A stretch of 11,328 nt of DNA from the NCBI GenBank assembly GCA_018302725.1, contig JAGVZJ010000001.1:1-11328 (forward strand). The letters run 5' to 3'. The notes beneath the pieces are model-generated. The model searched no databases, had not been told where the DNA came from, and worked only from the letters and a program-made list of their open reading frames with translations. Shown here piece after piece: positions 1 to 5,727 of the stretch. The position numbers and the translations under genes were made by a program. This DNA comes from Candidatus Woesearchaeota archaeon (GTDB lineage Archaea; Nanobdellota; Nanobdellia; SCGC-AAA011-G17; GW2011-AR20). Position 1 is the stretch's first letter. Each line of letters begins with the position of its first letter.

Positions 1-1177
1 TGCTGATCTTTTTGGAGTTACAGAGGAGAGAACTAGCTTTAACAGCCAAGCTGGATCAACTGTTAGTTTATTAAGCTCAAAGATAAGATTGTCATTTAGC
101 GCAACAGAAACTGTAAATACAGATATAAGAGGGAGATACTTATCGTTTAATCCAAAGAGCAGCAATGTCGGAGGAAAGGTTGGGTTGAACTTTGTTGACT
201 TGACAAGTACACAGAGTTTAACAGGCAAAGTTAGCCAACTAGTTATTAAGGTAGGTTATGATGATCAAGATGTTCAAGATCTAGGGTTAGTAGAAAATAG
301 TTTAAGAATGTATTACTTCAATGATGGAACCAATGACTGGGAGTTATTAACAGGATCTGTTGATACAGTAAATAACCTTGTTACAGGAATAACCACTCAT
401 CTTTCAGTTTATGGATTATTTGGAGATAATGTGGTAACTACATCTCCAGATACTGATACAGATGCTGGTACAGGGGATGGGACCGCTGCTGGAACTGGAA
501 CTGCTTCAGGTGGAAGAAGGGGTAGTTCTACTAGTGCTCCAGGATGCAATACTCTTTTGGTGCAGAACTCCCAAGATGGAGATTGTAAGAGAATTTGTGA
601 ATATACTATAGAATTCTGGCAAAGTAAAGGATATAACACAGTTAGTGAATGTGCAGATGCTGTTCCAACACCTCCAGTTGGAGGAGATATCCCTACTGTA
701 GATGATTATTATAGTACAGGAGTGGACCAATCTAATGTTGATAGAGATCAAGATGGAATGATTGATGATCTGGAGATACAATACTTTGGTACTTTAGGCC
801 AAGGATTTGATGATGACTTTGATGGCGATGGAGTTTCTGATGGCAGAGAATTAGCAGATGGAACAGACCCAACTAACCCTGATGAATTTAAGGAAGGCGG
901 GGGAATTGGAACTGTATTGTTGATAATTATAATACTAGTGCTAATTGGTGCTGCAGGGTCTATTTTATGGCTAAAAAAACAAGGTAAAATAGGAAGTATC
1001 AGTTCTTTTAATAAAGTAAGCAGCAATGTCAGTCTAACGAGCCAAGAAAAGAAGATTGTGAGGTATATAGAGGAGGCTAGATTAGCTGGAATGAGCACTT
1101 CTGTGATAAGAGCGAACCTTATTAAAGCAGGGTGGACCAGGGAGCAAATCAATAATGCCTTTTATTCTTTGAAATAA
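1..1177 (+). CDS. Cell-surface protein with TSP3/EF-hand calcium loops, one membrane helix and a cytoplasmic helical tail (5' partial)
   Basis: The frame is open from base 2 with no stop, so the gene begins outside the window; 391 residues are visible. The TTG at 89 is internal, not a start. Order of parts in visible residues: a beta-rich domain ending near 140 with the motif HLSVYGLFG, typical of the last domain of archaeal surface proteins; a Gly/Thr/Ser-rich linker (about 145-180); a short Cys-containing segment (four Cys, about 182-217); two calcium-loop motifs, DRDQDGMIDDLE (about 247-258) and a classic thrombospondin type 3 loop with DFDGDG followed by GTDP (about 272-289). A membrane helix lies at about 303-324 (nt 908-973), followed by Lys-rich residues. 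The last 45 residues form a helical cytoplasmic domain with a conserved-looking AGW motif. The calcium loops and topology are seen; the function is unknown. It probably anchors or displays something at the cell surface. Confidence 0.85.
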   Translation, partial: ADLFGVTEERTSFNSQAGSTVSLLSSKIRLSFSATETVNTDIRGRYLSFNPKSSNVGGKVGLNFVDLTSTQSLTGKVSQLVIKVGYDDQDVQDLGLVENSLRMYYFNDGTNDWELLTGSVDTVNNLVTGITTHLSVYGLFGDNVVTTSPDTDTDAGTGDGTAAGTGTASGGRRGSSTSAPGCNTLLVQNSQDGDCKRICEYTIEFWQSKGYNTVSECADAVPTPPVGGDIPTVDDYYSTGVDQSNVDRDQDGMIDDLEIQYFGTLGQGFDDDFDGDGVSDGRELADGTDPTNPDEFKEGGGIGTVLLIIIILVLIGAAGSILWLKKQGKIGSISSFNKVSSNVSLTSQEKKIVRYIEEARLAGMSTSVIRANLIKAGWTREQINNAFYSLK

Positions 1178-1184
1178 GAACTAT

Positions 1185-1200
1185 AAAAAGTTTTAAATAT
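1185..1200 (+). promoter_or_regulatory. Archaeal promoter (BRE-like A-run plus TATA box) for the pilin-like gene
   Basis: An A-rich BRE-like stretch (1185-1190) precedes TTTTAAATA (1191-1199), centred about 27 bases before the ATG at 1222. This is the spacing expected if transcription starts at or next to the start codon, so the mRNA is probably leaderless. The position argues for the ATG at 1222 over the TTG at 1219, although the two differ by only one codon. T-rich stretches at 1208-1220 could also end transcription of the upstream gene. Confidence 0.55.
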
Positions 1201-1221
1201 CAAAGACTTTTATTTTTATTG

Positions 1222-2373
1222 ATGAAAAGAGCGCAATCAAGTGCAAGCAATGTTGCAGTTTTAGTTTTTCTTATAGCAGTTTTTATGGCTTTATTTGTTC
1301 TACTATTGCCGTCAGAAGATAGAAATGAATTATTAAACAGTAATCTTGATGGGGATGATGATAGCTCTAGTGAAACCTTTCTTTTAACTCAATCTCCTGG
1401 GTTGCTAAAACCTTCTTCTGATGATGAAACTATACATAAGATAGATTCTGTGAATTTATTTTTGAGAGATGAACCATCTGTGTCTGATTTAGCCACCAAA
1501 CTTATAGTAAGCCGGGGGGTATTTAGCTCTAATATAAGAAAACTTTCATTTAAAGCGGAGGATACTGAAAACCTTGAAGATATCAATCTCTTTTTTACAG
1601 TTGAAGAGGGAGATGGAAATATCATAATCACTTTAAATGACGTGGAAGTCTTTGTTGGTCAGGCTAGTGGATTACAAAATATTGTGTTACCTAAAAATCT
1701 TTTACAAGAGGTAAATACAATTAAGTTTGAAGTTTCAAGCCCTGGGATAAATATATTTAAATCAAATGAGTACACCTTAAGAGATGTAAAGGTGAGACAG
1801 AGTTTTGAAATTGTAAATACTAAGGAAAAAAGAAGAATTGTCTTAAGTGCTGCAGAGAAAGGGAATGGTAAATTAAATTACAGGTTATTCTGTAATAGTG
1901 CTGCTGATATAAGCAGATTAAGAATTTTCTTAAATGGAAAAGAGCTAAGCGATGAAGTGATAACTTGCGGTTCAAGCGAGAAAGAAGCTGAAATAGACTC
2001 AAATGATTTGGATGAAGGAGAGAACGAATTTATCTTTGATATAGACAAAGGAGATTACTTGATTAATGATATTGAACTTACCGTAAAATCTTCTGAAGGA
2101 GGAAGCATTAATTACAAGTTTGCTGTAAGTGAAGATGATTTTGAGGATATCAAAACAAGGAATAAAGATGTTGAATTAGATATTCAGTTTAGTGATGATG
2201 ATGAGAAGAAATTTGTTTTTGAAATAAATAACAATGAATTTACAATAGACATAAAGGATAATGAATACAATCAAGATAACTTGGGAAGGTTTATAGAAGA
2301 AGGGAACAATGTGTTTAAAATAACCCCCCAAAGTGAGTTCAATATTGACAAGCTTGATCTAATTTTGAAATGA
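1222..2373 (+). CDS. Envelope protein with type-IV-pilin-like N-terminus and three repeated beta units
   Basis: 383 residues from the ATG. The N-terminus MKRAQSSASN is followed by a hydrophobic helix at 11-30. This resembles an archaeal class III (type IV pilin/archaellin) signal, in which a preflagellin-type peptidase cuts before Gln (here A4/Q5), leaving the helix on the mature protein. The usual Glu at +5 of the mature protein is Ser, so processing is uncertain and a plain N-terminal anchor is the alternative. After an Asp/Ser-rich linker (about 40-70) come three similar beta units at about 132-191, 231-288 and 329-383. Each has strands ending in a 'G/V-N-x-I-x-F' type turn and then a 'N/S-x-Y/I-x-L/I-x-D/K-x-x-L' strand. 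They look like small jelly-roll or carbohydrate-binding modules, but this is inferred from pattern only. The next gene begins 4 bases after its stop, so the two are probably co-transcribed. I do not recognise a named family. Confidence 0.8.
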   Translation: MKRAQSSASNVAVLVFLIAVFMALFVLLLPSEDRNELLNSNLDGDDDSSSETFLLTQSPGLLKPSSDDETIHKIDSVNLFLRDEPSVSDLATKLIVSRGVFSSNIRKLSFKAEDTENLEDINLFFTVEEGDGNIIITLNDVEVFVGQASGLQNIVLPKNLLQEVNTIKFEVSSPGINIFKSNEYTLRDVKVRQSFEIVNTKEKRRIVLSAAEKGNGKLNYRLFCNSAADISRLRIFLNGKELSDEVITCGSSEKEAEIDSNDLDEGENEFIFDIDKGDYLINDIELTVKSSEGGSINYKFAVSEDDFEDIKTRNKDVELDIQFSDDDEKKFVFEINNNEFTIDIKDNEYNQDNLGRFIEEGNNVFKITPQSEFNIDKLDLILK

Positions 2374-2377
2374 AAAA

Positions 2378-3817
2378 ATGGCTGATAAAGAATATGATGA
2401 TCCGTACTGGAGAACTACAGCTAGAAAAGGATATGAAGGGGCTAGACGAGTTGGAGGAGCTATTGCCAGGGGCCCAAGAACAGATATTCGAGAAATTATA
2501 AGAATACCCTTTGCACCAGTTATAGGCCTTTCTAAGTGGGTATTATGGATCATAGGTGTAGTTCTTGCAATTGTTATTGTTGTGGGCATCTTGATTTTCG
2601 TTGTTCAATCCGGGAGACAGGGGGTTACTGATATTGCTGGGTCTAGGGCATATGCTTTTTTGGCAGAAATTCCTGGTTTTGAAAAAATATTTCCAGCTAT
2701 AAAAGAAGCTTCTGAGGTTGTTGTAGATCCTTCAAGTGCTATTGTTAAAACATCAAATAATGATTGGAAATCCACAGTTGAAGCTACTGAGACGGATGAT
2801 GAACTTGGTTTATCTTTTACCCACCTTCAATCTAACAGAGACCTTTATTTTACTACTGAAATAATAGAAGCAAGCGCTAGCTTAGCAATAAAAGTTCCAA
2901 AGGTTGAAGGGGGGGATAATGAAGCGTCTAGAGTTACATTTGGATGCTTAGGAGAGACAAATGGCGAGGTTAAAGAGGGAATGATTACACCTAAAGAGAA
3001 AGTGATTTCAAAAGGGGAACTGACTTTTGTTGATGTGAAATGTAAATTTCCAGAGAATACATTTACTATTGAATCTGGAGTTGTTCAGTCAAATAACCAG
3101 CTCCAGAGTTTAAAGATTAAGTTTTTTGTAGATTATGATTTTAGTTCATTTACTTTTTGGCCGGTATACACTAAATCTGATGAAAAGATTAGAGAAGACA
3201 GGCTTTTAGGAAATGATCCTTTTGAGAATGTGAATGATAAGATTAGTAGGTATATCAGAGACAGGGAGAAAGGCATAGTTGCTAGCGAGGCATCAAAAGC
3301 GCCAATGAGATTAATTTTAGGAGGGGTAGGCCAACCTTATGGTGAAAAGGGTGCTGGGGAGGAAGGGTTTAACTTTTTAGGTGTTTCTTTTGAAAAGTAT
3401 GGAAGGTATGCTCCGAGCGGGGTTCAGGGAGGAACTGTAAGGGAAATAAAGGATATAAAACTAAGGATACCTGAAAATTTTGCTTTAAACACAGGAGAAG
3501 GAGATTTTGTAGAATCTAACGATGATGTTAGTAAGCTAAACAAAAAGGAGTACATGATTAAAAAAGAGGAATTAGCTAAACTCAACTCTAGGTGTGAAAG
3601 ACTGGGAATTAAAAAAGAGGAGTTACCAGGATATTTGAGTCAAAAATGTTTTGACGCTCTTTCTGATGAGGATTTTACGACGAGCACTTCATTCAGAATT
3701 GAGTTTTTAGAAGCAGAAGATTTAAGTGTAACGGAGTTTACTGCAAGAGCAGATTATTTATATGAAACCTATGATACTTTGCTTGTTAACTTAAGGAGGC
3801 AAGAGACAGTTGCTTAA
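2378..3817 (+). CDS. Single-pass membrane protein with large extracytoplasmic beta-sandwich region
   Basis: 479 residues. The first 52 residues are polar and Arg/Lys-rich and would face the cytoplasm; one strong membrane helix follows at about 54-76, and the rest should be outside. The outside part appears to contain two beta-sandwich units. The first (about 140-266) ends in a 'Cys ... Lys-Ile-Lys-Phe-Phe-Val-Asp-Tyr-Asp' strand pair. The second (about 307-475) begins with an Ala-Pro-Met-Arg-Leu strand and ends with the Tyr-rich strand ADYLYETYDTLLVNL. The same start and end patterns occur in both downstream lipoproteins, suggesting a shared domain plan. Four Cys (190, 222, 406, 424) could form disulfides. 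Residues 380-430 are charged and probably helical. No enzymatic motif is visible. A G7 run (2909-2915) encodes the Gly-Gly at 178-179. No clear Shine-Dalgarno precedes the ATG, which lies 4 bases after the previous stop. Function unknown. Confidence 0.78.
   Translation: MADKEYDDPYWRTTARKGYEGARRVGGAIARGPRTDIREIIRIPFAPVIGLSKWVLWIIGVVLAIVIVVGILIFVVQSGRQGVTDIAGSRAYAFLAEIPGFEKIFPAIKEASEVVVDPSSAIVKTSNNDWKSTVEATETDDELGLSFTHLQSNRDLYFTTEIIEASASLAIKVPKVEGGDNEASRVTFGCLGETNGEVKEGMITPKEKVISKGELTFVDVKCKFPENTFTIESGVVQSNNQLQSLKIKFFVDYDFSSFTFWPVYTKSDEKIREDRLLGNDPFENVNDKISRYIRDREKGIVASEASKAPMRLILGGVGQPYGEKGAGEEGFNFLGVSFEKYGRYAPSGVQGGTVREIKDIKLRIPENFALNTGEGDFVESNDDVSKLNKKEYMIKKEELAKLNSRCERLGIKKEELPGYLSQKCFDALSDEDFTTSTSFRIEFLEAEDLSVTEFTARADYLYETYDTLLVNLRRQETVA
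3795..3799 (+). promoter_or_regulatory. GGAGG Shine-Dalgarno-like site bearing on the start of lipoprotein 1
   Basis: GGAGG lies within the last codons of the preceding gene. It is 10 bases before an in-frame TTG at 3810 and 19 bases before the ATG at 3819. The spacing fits TTG better, but the ATG gives a conventional MKKLW lipoprotein signal and sits one base after the upstream stop. The motif may be a chance product of the local Arg codons. Confidence 0.3.
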
Positions 3818-3818
3818 A

Positions 3819-4733
3819 ATGAAAAAATTGTGGGTTGTACTCTTATTGTTTTTGGTGGCAGGATGTAGTCAAGTAGGACCCAGAATGGGAGAAAAAATAA
3901 CAGGAAACCCTGATGGGCTGAGAATTGAGTTTTTACAGTTACAGCCTCCTACAATTATAAGGGAGAATCAAGATGTCAATGTCGGGTTAAAATTAACAAA
4001 TAGCGGGGTTTGTGATATCTCTTCAGAAGTTTGTGTTTCAGATACATTGAGTAGTGTATGGGGGGGTATAGGCGAACAATGCCAGTCCCTGAATTTGAAC
4101 GGAATTGAATTAGTGGCAGGGAAAGTGAGCAGTGATACAACTGAAGTTTATTTTAACTTTGAACCTTATACCAACCTGGATAGGGATTTGTCTACCACCG
4201 TCATAGCTAAATCAAAGTATAGATGTGAAGTTTCAGCAGGACCTCAGTTATGCGTTAAAAGATTGGTGGGAGAAGATGAAAAAGAATGCGGTTCATTTGA
4301 AACAATTACAGGTACAGGATTGGAAGCGACTATTGCTCCAATAACCTTAGGAAAGGTGGAGAAGCAACTAATCCCTGAAAGAGGAGGTATAAATCTTATT
4401 GCAGACATTACACTAAAAAAGATGAATGAGGGGGAGATTGTTGGGGAGATTGATCCTTCTGTACTAAGTGAAAAAGGAGAGGCATTTGCCTTGAGGCATA
4501 CCCCTATTAGATTTGAAACTGATTATTTGGGTTATGGTCTTATGGACTGCAAGAATGTGGAAAATGGTGTATTCTTGTGGAGAAAAGACAGGAATGAAGA
4601 AACAATAAGCTGTGAACTATTCCTTGGAGATGTTGATTTTGTGGATAACCCTCTTGATGTTAGGTTAGGTTACGAATATGAAAATTTAAACTCTTTGAGC
4701 CTGAGTATTTCAGATGTAGATAGACAAAGATAA
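3819..4733 (+). CDS. Lipoprotein with tandem Ig-like/beta-sandwich domains (paralogue 1)
   Basis: 304 residues from the ATG at 3819; a TTG at 3810 would add three residues. Residues 1-15 form a Lys-Lys plus hydrophobic signal ending in the lipobox V-A-G-C, so Cys16 should carry the lipid and the protein should sit on the outer face of the membrane. The mature part appears to be two beta-sandwich units. The first begins 'DGLRIEFLQLQPP' and ends near a Cys cluster (RCEVSAGPQLC plus a later Cys). The second begins 'APITL' and ends in a 'C ... LDVRLGYEYE' strand pair. The downstream lipoprotein has the same landmarks in the same order and nearly the same length, which marks the two as diverged tandem duplicates. 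Eight further Cys suggest disulfides. A G7 run lies at 4060-4066. No catalytic motif is visible. A partner- or ligand-binding role for the adjacent membrane protein is inferred only from context. Confidence 0.8.
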   Translation: MKKLWVVLLLFLVAGCSQVGPRMGEKITGNPDGLRIEFLQLQPPTIIRENQDVNVGLKLTNSGVCDISSEVCVSDTLSSVWGGIGEQCQSLNLNGIELVAGKVSSDTTEVYFNFEPYTNLDRDLSTTVIAKSKYRCEVSAGPQLCVKRLVGEDEKECGSFETITGTGLEATIAPITLGKVEKQLIPERGGINLIADITLKKMNEGEIVGEIDPSVLSEKGEAFALRHTPIRFETDYLGYGLMDCKNVENGVFLWRKDRNEETISCELFLGDVDFVDNPLDVRLGYEYENLNSLSLSISDVDRQR

Positions 4734-4742
4734 ATATTTAAA
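4733..4742 (+). promoter_or_regulatory. TATA-like element before lipoprotein 2
   Basis: AATATTTAAA follows directly on the stop of lipoprotein 1 and lies about 36 bases before the ATG at 4774. Transcription would be expected to start near 4763-4765, giving a leader of about 10 bases that just contains the AGGTG site at 4764-4768. The gene may therefore have its own promoter besides read-through from upstream. Confidence 0.4.
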
Positions 4743-4763
4743 GGAGTAAATAATAAATAAACC

Positions 4764-4768
4764 AGGTG
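4764..4768 (+). promoter_or_regulatory. AGGTG ribosome-binding site of lipoprotein 2
   Basis: AGGTG, extending to GGTGTT, matches the archaeal anti-Shine-Dalgarno complement GGAGGUGAU over its central part and sits 5 bases before the ATG at 4774. It supports that start, unlike the apparently leaderless genes nearby. Confidence 0.5.
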
Positions 4769-4773
4769 TTACA

Positions 4774-5697
4774 ATGAAAAAATACTATACGTTGTCCATT
4801 TTAATGATACTCTCATTATTGCTAGTTGTAGGCTGCAACAAAGATGATACTAAAAAAGCCGGTACATTTTTTGGAGGTATAGATGGGGTGAGTATTGAAT
4901 TTGAAAAATTAGCCCCTCCTACCCAATTTGGTCAAGATGATTCTGTTTCTATAAAAACTATATTGAAAAATAAGGGAGAATTTGATTTACAAACAGGAAA
5001 AGCAAAGGCTAGAATTTTTGGAATTAACCTTAATAATTTTGGTTTGACAAGTGATTACAAGGGTACTGAAGGTTCTTTGAGGGCAAGAGGAGAATTCTCT
5101 GAACAAGGAGGAGAACAGGTGATAGACTTTGGAAATGCAAGATACAACCAGATTATTGTTAATTCTCAGGACTTTACAATAAGAGCAAGAGTTTGCTATC
5201 CTTATCAAACAAAAGCATTAGTGGATGTTTGTATTACTCCTCTAATAGCTAAAGAGGGTGATAAAGGAGTTTGCACTATTGATGGGCAAAAAATTAAGGA
5301 AAGTGATATTTCCAGTGCACCAGTGCAAGTTACAGAGGTTACAGAGGAGATAAGAGGGAGTGATCAAGTAAGATTTAACATAGGGATAGAAAATAAAGGT
5401 AAAGGAAATGTATTTTTACCAGACACCACTTGTGAACAAACAGAAGAAGGAGCAACAAGGGTTGCGATGGTTGATAAATTAGAGGTAGATGTTTTGAACC
5501 CTTCAGAAGTCCAGTGCGACTTTAGAACTTCAGAGTTGTCCAGTAGGGGAATTGTGGAGTTAAATGGCGGCAAAACGGTCTTGAGTTGCTTTACTACTGC
5601 TACAGACAGCTATGAAGAAAAGCTGAATATCAGGTTGAATTATGTATATCTAGATGAAACTAGCGTTCCCATCACTATTTTTGAATCAACTAAATAA
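4774..5697 (+). CDS. Lipoprotein with tandem Ig-like/beta-sandwich domains (paralogue 2)
   Basis: 307 residues. A Lys-Lys start and hydrophobic segment lead to the lipobox V-V-G-C, so Cys21 is the likely lipidated residue. The N-terminal unit begins 'DGVSIEFEKLAPP', closely matching 'DGLRIEFLQLQPP' of the upstream paralogue. A Cys cluster follows around 'RVCYPYQTKALVDVC'. The second unit begins 'APVQVTEV', has the strand 'FNIGIENKGKGNV', and ends in a Cys strand followed by 'LNIRLNYVYL'. Six Cys besides the lipidated one could be paired outside the cell. Two short tandem duplications (5312-5327 and 5329-5346) encode the linker between the two units. It is the last gene of the envelope run and has its own TATA-like box and ribosome-binding site. 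The anchor and duplication are well supported; the fold is inferred from strand pattern; the function is unknown. Confidence 0.8.
   Translation: MKKYYTLSILMILSLLLVVGCNKDDTKKAGTFFGGIDGVSIEFEKLAPPTQFGQDDSVSIKTILKNKGEFDLQTGKAKARIFGINLNNFGLTSDYKGTEGSLRARGEFSEQGGEQVIDFGNARYNQIIVNSQDFTIRARVCYPYQTKALVDVCITPLIAKEGDKGVCTIDGQKIKESDISSAPVQVTEVTEEIRGSDQVRFNIGIENKGKGNVFLPDTTCEQTEEGATRVAMVDKLEVDVLNPSEVQCDFRTSELSSRGIVELNGGKTVLSCFTTATDSYEEKLNIRLNYVYLDETSVPITIFESTK
5312..5346 (+). repeat. Two adjacent short tandem duplications in the lipoprotein 2 linker
   Basis: CCAGTGCA occurs twice head to tail (5312-5319, 5320-5327). One base later GTTACAGAG occurs twice (5329-5337, 5338-5346). Together they encode the SAPVQVTEVTE linker. 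The first unit is 8 bases, so a change in copy number would shift the frame; the second is 9 bases and would add or remove three residues. Confidence 0.75.
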
Positions 5698-5698
5698 G

Positions 5699-5708
5699 TT
5701 TATTAATT
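5699..5708 (+). promoter_or_regulatory. TATA box for the EndoQ gene; T7 tract follows
   Basis: TTTATTAATT is centred about 25 bases before the ATG at 5728, consistent with a leaderless transcript. A T7 run at 5716-5722, between box and start, is also in the right place to end transcription of the upstream lipoprotein gene, as archaeal terminators are often simple T-tracts. Both roles are inferred. Confidence 0.5.
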
Positions 5709-5727
5709 AGTCTACTTTTTTTGCTTT

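Noticed and set aside
89..91. TTG at 89 as the start of the first gene
   Set aside because: The frame stays open to the left edge and the upstream residues continue the same beta-rich domain; the gene is cut by the window.
748..1152. 134-codon minus-strand open frame opposite the surface protein
   Set aside because: It mirrors low-complexity and calcium-loop coding on the plus strand, has no recognisable motif and no promoter; it is a shadow.
1219..1221. TTG at 1219 as the start of the pilin-like gene
   Set aside because: An ATG follows directly at 1222 and gives the normal MKRAQ signal; TATA spacing fits it equally well.
17..5350. 13-base exact match GTTACAGAGGAGA at 17-29 and 5338-5350 as a dispersed repeat
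   Set aside because: Both copies encode Val-Thr-Glu-Glu in coding sequence with similar codon use, there is no extension beyond 13 bases and no target duplication; chance is likely.
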